Source: Hibiscus mutabilis
Taxonomy: Eukaryota > Streptophyta > Magnoliopsida > Malvales > Malvaceae
Assembly: GCA_019671005.1 (NCBI GenBank)
Contig: CM033712.1
Location: 79,937,693-80,001,692 of the forward strand
Length of the DNA stretch: 64,000 nt
Reading direction: 5' to 3'
Every line of letters begins with the position of its first letter. Position 1 is the first letter of the stretch. Below are positions 49,786 to 59,261 of this stretch, in pieces. Made by a program: the position numbers and the translations under genes. The notes beneath the pieces are model-generated. The model was not told the DNA's origin and searched no databases. It worked only from the letters and a program-made list of their open reading frames with translations.

Positions 49786-50062
49786 GGGAAGATATATACA
49801 TTATGTTCAATTTTCCTTTTTTTCCTCTTCATGTTTGCAGAGAGCCTTTGAAGAGTCATATCTCTATACTCATGTCTAAATATGTATAGGGGTATTTTTC
49901 CTAAGAGGAAGCAACAGAGTCTATCGCCGGTGTAGGGATATTTTCCCTTATCTATGATATGTATATATTTCTTCAAAAGTGGATAAGACTTATAATGTTA
50001 TTTAATAAATTAATTATATCTAGAATCATATAATATAATTATAAGAAAAGAAGTTGATACAT

Positions 50063-50094
50063 AAGCATGCGTAAAATTTAGTTTACGCATGCTT
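50063..50094. repeat. 13-bp perfect hairpin
   Basis: AAGCATGCGTAAA, loop of 6, TTTACGCATGCTT. It lies at the left end of a CCCTAAA-like repeat block and could be part of a MITE terminus. Confidence 0.75.
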
Positions 50095-51662
50095 GTCAAA
50101 TTTAAGGGTTAGAGGCTTAATTTAGGGTTTAGTTTGTATGATTTAGAATTCAAGATTTAGGGTTATGGATTTAGATCTTAAAATTTAAATAAAGCTTGTG
50201 CAATTTTTTTCACATCACGCGTATAGAAATATAACTCCGTTTATAATATTACTTTAAAATAATTTACAAAGATGTGCAATCAAATGATTAAATTGATCAA
50301 AATATAAAGTTGAGAGTAAATTTTAAAAAGATAAGTTTTGTTTTCAAAAACAAAATAAAAAGGTACATAGTTATTCTAATTATTAGTCTTATTTTATCAT
50401 TTAAATTTTATTTTATTTTTTCGAATCAAGTGAATTTTTACTCGCACTAAATCCATTTTCTTCATTTTTTACTGTACACAAATGACAAAATAGTTTTCAT
50501 GTAAAAACAAATTTAATCCTTTAATGTTTATACATTCTCAAACATTTAATTTATATATTGTGGAAATGCTCCACATACATTTGTTGATTTTTTTTTAAAT
50601 TAGGCTAAATTGACACAATATATAAATACAAAATATCACATTTGTTATTATACCATTTAATACGTGTCATGTTCTGTTTGGATGACGAGATTTTTTTAGC
50701 TACTATTGACGGAAAAACCTTAAATGAGTCACGAAATAAAATGTTAGGAACCTATTTAGCCCAATATACAGTTCAAGTACTTATCTAAAAAAAGTATATT
50801 TTGAACATTTATTTAACCGTTAACATTAATTTTTGTGCACAATTAGAGGGATTAGAAAAGTCCATGTAGTCATTGCTAAAAAAAATAAACTGGGCTGGAC
50901 GCTAAATCATTTAGGCTTTTATAATATTTTGCACCTAATTGAGCCGAGCAATTTTAAAAATATTTTAAAATTAATAGTATGATAAAATAATGTTTATCAG
51001 TTAATTTTATGTAAATGTTATTTTTTATGTTTTGTCAGTTATTTAAATTTTTAGTTTCTCGTTATTAAAGATCTATTTGGGTATATATTTTCAATAAGAG
51101 TTTAATTAATTTTAAAGTTTAAAAGTTTTTTTAATAATTAATTGACGTAATATATAAAACAAACAACTACATTAGTAGAATCGTTCACATGAATTGTCAC
51201 ATCAACACAAATTATTAATATTATTATTTGTGGACTTACATTAACAAATTTAATAATTGAGCTAGGAAAAGGACCTATATAATTAAATTTTAAGATTGAA
51301 GGGTTTAATTAAATGTATAAAATTGTGAGGGATTAGTTATTTAAAAAAGAAAAGAAAAGTAGGAATATTAAATTTACGGATAAGCCTAAAACAAAATCAT
51401 AATACACTATTTGCTTTGTTTGAAAAATTGCAACAAAGTAAAAGGCCCATTTAAATGAGAAGTCAGTCCAGTCCATAATCTTTTGGCGCTGCCTTTTAAC
51501 TCCTTTTAAGCTCTTTTTCTTTCCCTCCACCGCCATAATCATGCCGTTCTCTTCTCGTTTTCCTTCCCCGTTCTCTTTCTCCATGCTTGAATCTTCGAAC
51601 AGATACCTGGATGGTTTTCTTTTGAGTTAGATACTTGGAAGAGGAGCTTGATGAGATACAAA

Positions 51663-52425
51663 GAAAATTATCTCCAAGATTTCGTTTCTTTGCTCAATTC
51701 TTTCAAAAATTCAGACGTTTTTTTATAAGTGGGTTTTTGTTTTCAGGTTTTTGAAAAGGCATTTCTTACTTGATTTGTCCACTTTTCTTTACCTGAGGAT
51801 TTATTGCCAGTGGAGCAAAAGAGAAAATTGTCTTCAAGATTTCGTTTTTTGCTTAATTCTTTTAAAAATTCAGACGTTTTTGTATGTGGGGTTTTGTTTT
51901 CAAGTTTCCGAAAAGGCATTTCTTTACTTGATTTGTTCAATTTTCTTTACTTGAGAATCTGTTCCCAGTGGAGCAAAAGAGAAAATTATCTCCAACATTT
52001 CGTTTCTTTGCTCAATTCTTTTAAAATTTCAGACGTTTTTATATATGGTTTTTTGTTTTCAAGTTTTCGAAAAGGAATTTCTTTACTTGATTTGCCCACT
52101 TTTCTTTACTTGAGGATTTGTTCCCAGTGGAGCAAAAGAGAAAATTGTCTTCAAGATTTCGTTTTTTTTTGCTTAATTCTTTCAAAAATTAAGACGCTTT
52201 TATATGCCGGTTTTTGTTTTCAAGTTTTTGAAAAGGCATTTCTTTACTTGATTTGTCCAATTTTCTTCACTTCAGGATCTGTTCGCAGTGGATCAAAAGA
52301 GAAAATTATCTTCAAGATTTCGTTTCTTTGCTCAATTCTTTTGAAAATTAAGACGCATTTATATGGGGGTTTGTATTTTCAAGTTTCCGAAAAGGCGTTT
52401 CTTTACTTGATTTGTCCAGGTGTTC
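51663..52425 (+). repeat. Tandem array, period 158-161 bp, about 4.8 copies
   Basis: Units start at 51,663, 51,823, 51,981, 52,140 and 52,301, each with GAAAATTRTCTYCAAGATTT. Because the mean period (159) is divisible by three, one frame stays open for 254 codons (51,804-52,568), repeating motifs such as FSSFRKGISLLDL. The frame is low-complexity, Phe/Leu/Ser-rich and has no recognised domain. I read it as a by-product of the periodicity rather than a real protein. Each unit contains a CCAGTGGAGCAA segment (PVEQ in one frame). Confidence 0.85.
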
Positions 52426-52804
52426 AGAAAGAGCAAATAGAAAAACCGTTGATTTTATTTCTTCAAGATTTTGAAATTCGAAAACGAGTTTTATTTATCC
52501 CTTCCTCTGGTTTTAGATTTTCTTCGGCATGGGTTCTTTTAAACGAGTTTTTCTCGACAGTTTTATAAGTATTTGTTCCTAAACAAGCTATAATATTTTT
52601 GAGCAACGGTAGATCAATATTTTATTAACATATGATCAAAAAAATATATTCTATTAACAGAAATACAGGTTTTATTTACTTTTTTCTTTTGCTTGACGAC
52701 TCATGTAAGGCATTTGCATTTTCCTGTTTTTTCATAAAATCCCCATACATGTTTTTGGCTCAACAATTTAAGTTATTATTCTTATTTGTTGCCTTTAACT
52801 GAAG

Positions 52805-53067
52805 GAATCGGGCATTGCATCCTTGGACATAAAGAAGCTTCAGGATGCAGGCAAAGGAATCAGTGAAGCTAAAGTTGACAAGATAATGGAAGCTGGTATA
52901 CCGTTTCCACTTTCCACACTTGTTTAAACTTTTGTTGATGACATTTACTATTACTTGTAAAATGATTCGGACTTAGTACGTTGGACTTCCTTGGTTCTTT
53001 GGCAGCTTCCAAACTGGTCCCATTGGGTTTCACCAGTGCTAGCCGGCTATATGCTCAAAGGCTGGAG
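52805..53067 (+). pseudogene. RAD51-like N-terminal gene fragment (two exons)
   Basis: Exon 52,805-52,895 reads ESGIASLDIKKLQDAG, then KGISEAKVDKIMEA. After a GT-AG intron, exon 53,006-53,067 reads ASKLVPLGFTSASRLYAQRL. These match the helix-hairpin-helix N-terminal domain of plant RAD51, the recombinase that pairs homologous DNA. About 18 residues normally between DAG and KGIS are missing in a clean in-frame join, and no ATPase core follows. The retained intron rules out a processed copy. Confidence 0.85.
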
Positions 53068-53334
53068 GTAATTCGATAACATCTGGGTCTAGTGAACTGG
53101 TTAAAACTAATGAACTTTTTGTTCAAAAAAAAACTAATGATCTTTTGATTAAGTTTGGTGGGTTTTGTAAGAAACTGTAAACTTTGGTTGTTAGATTGAG
53201 TTTTAATACTTTTGTCCGGTTGCTTGCGGTTTGAGGGAATGAAGTTGCAAAACTTGTGTGGTTTTAGGAAAGGGTGGCTATTTGGGGTTTCTGTGTAGCT
53301 GAGAAATATTGAGGGTGAAGTTTGAAACTGAAAG

Positions 53335-54216
53335 ATGTCAATGTCCTGTAAGGAGGTAAACCTGGGAGCTTAGATAATGGGAAATATGTAAGGTACACAG
53401 CTGAGCAGGTTGAGGCCCTTGAAAGACTTTATCATGATTGCCCCAAGCCTAGTTCAATTCGTCGGCAGCTGCTGATTAGGGAATGCCCTATTCTCTTCAA
53501 CATTGAGCCTAAACAGATCAAAGTTTGGTTCCAAAATAGAAGATTTGCCTTTTAGTTTCGCTTAGTGCCATTGCTCGCTGCAATTTATCTGCTTCAATGA
53601 ATTTGTATTCAGTTGTATTGATAATGATTCAGGAAATGAATAGAAGCAACTACTTCAATTTGGGATTTTTAGCATTTATCTTGTTATCGGTTGGTCAGAA
53701 TTTTATTTTCCGGTGGAATACCTATTTTTAATATAAATAATGCATGTTATCATGTATGTTTTGGATTTGTCAGATGTAGAGAGAAGCAGAGGAAAGAGGC
53801 ATCACGCCTTCAAGCTGCGAATAGGAAGCTGACAGCAATGAACAAGCTTTTGATGGAGGAGAATGATAGGTTGCAGAAGCAGGTGTCACAGTTGGTGTAT
53901 GCGGATGGTTGCTTTCGTCAACATACCCATAATGGAAGAATTTATGCTTTGGCCTTCTGGGTCGTTTACTTCTATTGTGTTGAAGTACAACAGGAAAATT
54001 AGAAATTTAACTGTTTGTCAATTCAACTAAAGTGGTGCTAAATTGCATTTTTCTGTACTTTCAATGAATTTTATTTACATGGAAATTGAAAGAGAAGGGT
54101 TTGGTTGTTTTCTTACAGGCAACACTTGCAACCAAAGATCCTAGCTGTGAATCGGCAGTGACAAGTGGTCAACACCGCGTGAAACAGCAGAATCCTCCGA
54201 GAGATGCTAGTCCTGG
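53335..54216 (+). pseudogene. HD-ZIP III homeodomain-zipper fragment (ATHB8/15-like)
   Basis: Three exon-like pieces. 53,335-53,540 starts MSMSCK and, after a one-base shift, reads NGKYVRYTAEQVEALERLYH through QIKVWFQNRR. 53,774-53,934 reads CREKQRKEASRLQ, KLTAMNKLLMEENDRLQKQV, SQLVY. 54,119-54,216 reads ATLATKDPSCESAVTSGQH through PPRDASP. HD-ZIP III proteins control meristem, leaf polarity and vascular fate. The MSCK start and TSGQH region best fit the ATHB8/CORONA branch. The first donor site is AT instead of GT, the START domain is absent, and with it the miR165/166 target. The fragment is a broken captured piece. Confidence 0.9.
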
Positions 54217-54414
54217 TTAAAACTAATGAACTTTTGATTAATGTGTGCTTGTCCAAGTAAGACCTTTTCTTTTTCGTTTTTCCGGAAAATACAGATGTAC
54301 AGCAGAATCCTCCGAGAGATGCTAGTCCTGGTTAAAACTAATGAACTTTTGATTAATGTGTGCTTGTCCAAGTAAGACCTTTTCTTTTCGCTTTTTCGGA
54401 AAATACAGATGTTT
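54185..54414 (+). repeat. 115-bp tandem duplication spanning the HD-ZIP exon 3 end
   Basis: CAGCAGAATCCTCCGAGAGA begins at 54,185 and again at 54,300. Each copy runs on through CTGGTTAAAACTAATGAAC to GGAAAATACAGATGT, nearly identically. The CTGGTTAAAACTAATGAACT stretch also occurs in the RAD51-like intron at about 53,096, marking a probable recombination joint. Confidence 0.85.
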
Positions 54415-54811
54415 TGATAATGGCTCAGTTTAAGACTAATCCATGCAACTGGGGAGGTCAATGGCTCAGTTTTGATAATGAATATGAACCATGGGGTTGG
54501 GTGATTCGTCAAAAATCAAATGGCTAAGCCTCACAACTGGAGACCCTTAAATCAACTTTATTCTTTTGTCTTCAAAAGGGATCTTGTATTTCATTCAAGT
54601 GAAGACAGAGCCAACATTGACAGCGTCCATATCTCTACATTTTCTTTTTCTGGGTTTTGCTTTTACTTTCATAATTTACTTCAATTGTTGTAAGTTGTTC
54701 TTCATTTGGATGTTAAAGTTTAAATAAGAAAAGAATAGTTCGTGTAGAAAACTTGATCTTCCTCTTTGCTTCTCATTACTAAAAATTAAGATTCTTTTGA
54801 TCAGAGCTTCC

Positions 54812-55135
54812 ATTGTCATTCATGTGAGATGCCTTGTGAAGCACATGTTCATTGTAATACTCATCGGCAAGGTAGACTGACAATATCTGTTAAGAAATTA
54901 CCAGATCCTCCCTTACCAGGAGAGCGGGAGGGCAAGGTTTGGATGTGAAATAGGTGCTTGCGATGCCCTCGGATCAATGGATTCCCTCCAGCCACAAGAA
55001 GAGTTTTAATGTCTGATGCTGCTTGGGGTCTGTCCTTCTGGAAATTTTTGGAGCTTAGTCTTTCTAATCATGCAAGCTGCTAGCTGAGTTGCAAGCTGTG
55101 GCCATTCCCTTCACAGAGATTGTCTTCGATTTTAT
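54812..55135 (+). pseudogene. FAB1 (PI3P 5-kinase) fragment, copy A
   Basis: CEMPCEAHVHCNTHRQGRLT, then ISVKKLPDPPLPGEREGKVW, RCLRCPRINGFPPATRRVLM and SDAAWGLSFWKFLELSLSNH match the conserved Cys-rich middle region of plant FAB1/PIKfyve kinases, which make PI(3,5)P2 on endosomes. The Trp codon of the usual WMWHRC has become TGA (about 54,946), and TAG follows at about 55,080. The kinase domain is absent. It ends in a CGHSLHRDCLRFYG-like exon edge in another frame. Confidence 0.88.
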
Positions 55136-55534
55136 GGGTAAGGCTTTACTTAAGAAATATGTTGTATTATGTTAGTTAGCGCATAGCGATTACCGTTTTA
55201 AATGGAGTGATCACCTGCAGGATGACACTTGTGGAGGATTGTTCTATTCTGTTTATTTGAATTCTCTCTAGTTTATAAGCAATGAATTTGCTTTTCTCTG
55301 TGAATCATTGATTGATTGGTATTCATACGTGTCATTTTGGTGTTATCCCGTAGCATAATGATTATCAACAGTCATCCCTTCATTTATTGTATCTGGTGTT
55401 TAATAGCGCGACTCTCTACCCTGATGGGCTGAGTATACATGTTCAAAAGATGCAGACTTTGTAAAAGAAAGAGCACATTGTTTACACAAGGCAATGTCAA
55501 CTGTTAGCATGGTTTGCTTACCCATCGTTGCTAA

Positions 55535-56440
55535 CTGAAATGCAGGATCTAAATGAGTTTTGTAAAGATACTGGGCTGCAGCCACCCGAAATGCTACAAT
55601 TGAAGTTTTGAGTGCTTTACACAAGTTGTCCTATTTACAATTGAAGTATAGTATAATGTTAATCCCTGATTACTTGAGTTGATGGACTAATAATTCAAAC
55701 ATATTCGCTCAAACCATTGAATACCATAATACGTTTAATTGAATTATTATTATGTGATATAAACTTTATGGACAATGAAGTAATTTCATTTTGCTTGCAT
55801 TCAATTTTCCCATATTCCTACCCTGTTAAAGAGCTTGGAAAGTCCTGATTGGAAGGTATTACAATCTGTATATCTGATCACGTTTGCACTTCACCCCTTG
55901 ATTTTGTTGTCATTTTGATGCATGATTGATTCCCTTAATTAGTATTTGTGGTGGTTTCCCATGTTTTTTATCCATTCTAGGTTCGTTTGGAGTCTACTGA
56001 AGCTGTGAACAAAATTTTGGAAGAGGCGCATTCAACCCACCGGAACAGGTATGCTATGGGTTTCAGAAATTTTCTGGACTAGTTGGGACCCTCAATATTG
56101 TTCATTGCGGCAAGCTTTCTGATCCCGTGGTTATTTATTTGATTGGCATGAGAGCTATTTGGTGCTCTTAGGGGAGGCTAAATGATAGCAACAAAAATTT
56201 GGTTATCGCCGCTTTGACTACCATTGGCAACATTGCATCTGCGATGGTTCCGGTTGTTAAGGAAACAAGCAAGGTTTGGTGCACACAAATTTTCATTTAA
56301 AAACGCTTTTATTCTTTTAGTTTCTTAGAAGAATAAATTCATGCATGATTTTGTATTGCAGGAAATACTATCGGATGTTTTGAAATACTTTGTCTACTTT
56401 GGATGCTTGGAATGGAGCAGTTCATTTTGAAAATACGGTG
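55535..56440 (+). pseudogene. MOR1 (XMAP215-family) exon fragments, copy A
   Basis: 55,545-55,625 reads ATRNATIEVLSALHKL after a frame change. 55,980-56,045 reads RLESTEAVNKILEEA. 56,170-56,272 reads RLNDSNKNLVIAALTTIGNI through VVKETSK. 56,362-56,430 begins EILSDVLKYF. These follow the order of TOG-repeat exons of plant MOR1/GEM1, a microtubule-binding protein. Intron-like sequence separates them. Frame breaks show it is not functional. Confidence 0.85.
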
Positions 56441-56452
56441 ACTATTTTTTGA

Positions 56453-56577
56453 TTGTACCTGTGATTATGGAAGACGGTTAGCACCGATTTGTCCAACACA
56501 TATTCGGACATGACCCTCAAGGACTCTTCACATACATGAAAAAAAAAATTAAACATACTAGTACCCAAATGAAATAC
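56453..56577 (+). repeat. 125-bp dispersed duplicate (copy 2)
   Basis: This is the same orientation as 49,660-49,785. It sits exactly between duplication copies A and B, so it may be the joint through which the tandem arrangement arose. Confidence 0.8.
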
Positions 56578-56597
56578 AAGGTTATCCATCCTACCCA

Positions 56598-57830
56598 AAT
56601 GGCTCAGTTTTGATAATGAATATGAACCATGGGGTTGGGTGATTCGTCAAAAATCAAATGGCTAAGCCTCACAACTGGAGACCCTTAAATCAACTTTATT
56701 CTTTTGTCTTCAAAAGGGATCTTGTATTTCATTCAAGTGAAGACAGAGCCAACATTGACAGCGTCCATATCTCTACATTTTTTTTTCTGGGTTTTGCTTT
56801 TATTTTCATTATTTACTTCAATTGTTGTAAGTTGTTCTTCATTTGGATGTTAAAATTTAAATAAGAAAAGAATAGTTCGTGTAGAAAACTTGATCTTCCT
56901 CTTTGCTTCTCATTACTAAAAATTAAGATTCTTTTGATCAGAGCTTCCATTGTCATTCATGTGAGATGCCTTGTGAAGCACATGTTCATTGTAATACTCA
57001 TCGGCAAGGTAGACTGACAATATCTGTTAAGAAATTACCAGATCCTCCCTTACCAGGAGAGCGGGAGGGCAAGGTTTGGATGTGAAATAGGTGCTTGCGA
57101 TGCCCTCGGATCAATGGATTCCCTCCAGCCACAAGAAGAGTTTTAATGTCTGATGCTGCTTGGGGTCTGTCCTTCTGGAAATTTTTGGAGCTTAGTCTTT
57201 CTAATCATGCAAGCTGCTAGCTGAGTTGCAAGCTGTGGCCATTCCCTTCACAGAGATTGTCTTCGATTTTATGGGTAAGGCTTGCTTGCATTCAATTTTC
57301 CCATATTCCTACCCTGTTAAAGAGCTTGGAAAGTCATGTTTGGAAGGTATTTCAATCTGTATATCTGATCACGTTTGCACTTCACCCCTTGATTTTGTTG
57401 TCATTTTGAGGCGTGATTAATTCCCTTAATTAGTATTTGTGGTTGTTTCCCACGTTTTTTTTATCCATTATAGGTACGTTTGTGAACAAAATCTTGGAAC
57501 AGGCTAACAAGCACATTCAACCCACCAGAACAGGTATGCTATGGGTTTCAGAACTTTTCTGGACTAATTGGGACCCCTCAATATTGCGGCAAGCTTTCTG
57601 ATCATGTGGGTTATTTGATTGCTAGGAGAGCTATTTGGTGCTCGTAAGGGAGGCTATATGATAGAAACAAAATTTGGTTATGGCCACTTGACTACCATTG
57701 GCAACATTGCATCTGCAACGGGACCAGTTGTCGAGAAAGCAAGCAAGGTTTGGTGGACACAATTTGTCATTTAAAAACACTTTTATTCTACTTTGGATGC
57801 TTGGAATGGAGCTGTTCTTTTTGAAAAAAT
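56598..57830 (+). repeat. Segmental duplication copy B (FAB1-MOR1 block)
   Basis: Offset is 2,138 bp from copy A at its start. It shares the FAB1 stops with copy A, so those mutations preceded the duplication. At about 57,280 it jumps from the FAB1 exon edge straight to the TGCTTGCATTCAATTTTCCC point, skipping the extra 650 bp of copy A. Confidence 0.88.
56957..57280 (+). pseudogene. FAB1 fragment, copy B
   Basis: It is nearly identical to copy A, with the same TGA within WMWHRC (about 57,084) and the same TAG (about 57,220). Shared lesions show that the fragment was already dead when duplicated. Confidence 0.88.
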
Positions 57831-59010
57831 GATGACCAGTTTTCTGATTTAAATCTTCTAGGTTTTACTATCATTGTTAGATATAAAGAATAAATCTGTT
57901 GTTATAGGTTCCTTGTATCACGCCAATACTCACTGAACTTGGTGAATTTCCTGATGCTGTACATCTGCTCAAACCAGCTGTTATTTCCATGGTGGTAAAT
58001 TTTGGTCGAATAGATAAATATTTTGTGTTACCTCTACCAATATTCATTTCCAATTTATTTACGCATATATGTATGTATGTATGGAATTCTTCCTAGGATA
58101 AATCATTGGATGTTGTTCGCAAAGCAGCTGATGGATGCATTGCTGAAATTTTAAGAGTTAGTAGGCAGGAGAAAGTATGCACTACGTAAATTATGTTGCT
58201 CTTTATATTTGTTTTTGTTTTCATTTCTCCCTCCATAAATGGAATTCATTTATGTTTCGAGTAATACTCATCTTAGCTTGTGTATGCCTTCTTGTCAGAT
58301 CGAGAAGAATCTCAAAGATATACAAGGATTGAATTTAGCTCTTAACCTTGAGCGGGTTAAACCTTTGTGGTCATTCTAGGGTACGTTTTTTTTTTTTCTT
58401 TGGCATGCTTCCCTCCCCCTTTTGTTTTACTTCCAAATCCCAATCTTTTTCATACGCTAATCTATTTATACCCCTCAGAATTCGTTGAACCACCCAAAGG
58501 AGGTTCTAACTATAACATAGGTTTTTATTGCTTTGGTTAGTTGCTTTTTCAATTGGAAGACTGTTAACTATCTTCTTTTATTCTATTTTTTAAAAAAGTG
58601 GCTTTAAAGAGGGTCATCCCGCAAAAGGGGTTTGAAAACGGACACAATGTTGCTCGTTCAAGGTATATCTGTTCAGCCCCAGGCTTTATTGAATGTCAAG
58701 GATTCAATTAAGGTATGATTGGTTGATTTATCAATTTGATTCTTGTGTGGAACGTATGATGATGAGCAGATTTTTAGAGAGGATCAACATATGTGCTTAT
58801 TGAAACTTGCTTACTGATTTTTTTGGTTACAAGATTTGTAAGAGATGATGATCTTTGAGATGATAGAGAATGTTTCCCACGATTACATATTGTTTATTTG
58901 GTGTGTTTTGCGGTTACGTAAATCTAACATGACATGTCTTTTGAAGGTCAAATCTATTTTGTCTCTTTTAATTCCACAAGTTCATGATTCTACTGTAGAG
59001 TGGATAAATG
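57477..59010 (+). pseudogene. MOR1 exon fragments, copy B and downstream exons
   Basis: VNKILEQANKHIQPTRTG (57,480-57,535), LTTIGNIASATGPVVEKASK (57,690-57,750), FPDAVHLLKPAVISM (57,945-57,990), DKSLDVVRKAADGCIAEILR (58,096-58,160), IEKNLKDIQGLNLALNLERV (58,298-58,362), SVQPQALLNVKDSIK (58,665-58,712) and KSNMTCLLKVKSILS (58,920-58,965). These are in MOR1 order and separated by intron-like sequence, several with GT-AG edges. TOG-repeat proteins promote microtubule growth. Stops such as TAG at 58,378 break the frame. The series reaches further into MOR1 than copy A does. Confidence 0.87.
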
Positions 59011-59261
59011 ATGGACATTTGGTTTTGCATTTAATAGGTGTTTGCGTTTCCTTGAATGTTGCTTTGTTGTTGTTTAGATTCTTTTGAGAAGCATTTTGTA
59101 TGCTACCATGCACAAAGCCCCTTTACAGCATGATGTTTTGGTGCGGGTCAACTATATGATTGAGTTTTTTAGGCCCTAATTGAGGAATACTTTTTCTTGG
59201 TTTAACTGTCAAGTTTAAGTATTTTATAACTTGGCTACAACAGCTTGCCAACCTTGTTAAG

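Larger units (their letters stand above)
49197..51662. other. Intergenic with duplicated segment and a CCCTAAA-like repeat
   Basis: 49,660-49,785 is nearly identical to 56,453-56,577 (see the repeat entry). 50,045-50,235 is another member of the CCCTAAA-like family, with a left end TTGATACATAAGC related to the MITE at 21,418. 51,480-51,600 is C/T-rich on the plus strand and looks like the 5' untranslated start of a gene, possibly the source of the RAD51-like fragment downstream (inference). Confidence 0.45.
54460..56440 (+). repeat. Segmental duplication copy A (FAB1-MOR1 block)
   Basis: It starts AATGGCTCAGTTTTGATAAT and is highly similar to 56,598-57,830. Copy A holds about 650 bp (about 55,146-55,790) that copy B lacks. 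The extra part contains a MOR1-like exon. Confidence 0.88.

Noticed and set aside
49611..49889. 92-codon plus-strand frame near 49.6 kb
   Set aside because: It covers the 125-bp duplicated segment and its inverted partner; no family resemblance, and the second copy of the segment does not keep the frame.
51804..52568. 254-codon open frame as a real protein gene
   Set aside because: It exists because a tandem unit of about 159 bp is divisible by three. Composition is low-complexity and no domain is recognisable.
59020..59261. Helitron 3' terminus next to the MOR1 fragments
   Set aside because: I looked for a short GC hairpin followed by CTRR and found none before the Athila LTR begins at 59,262.
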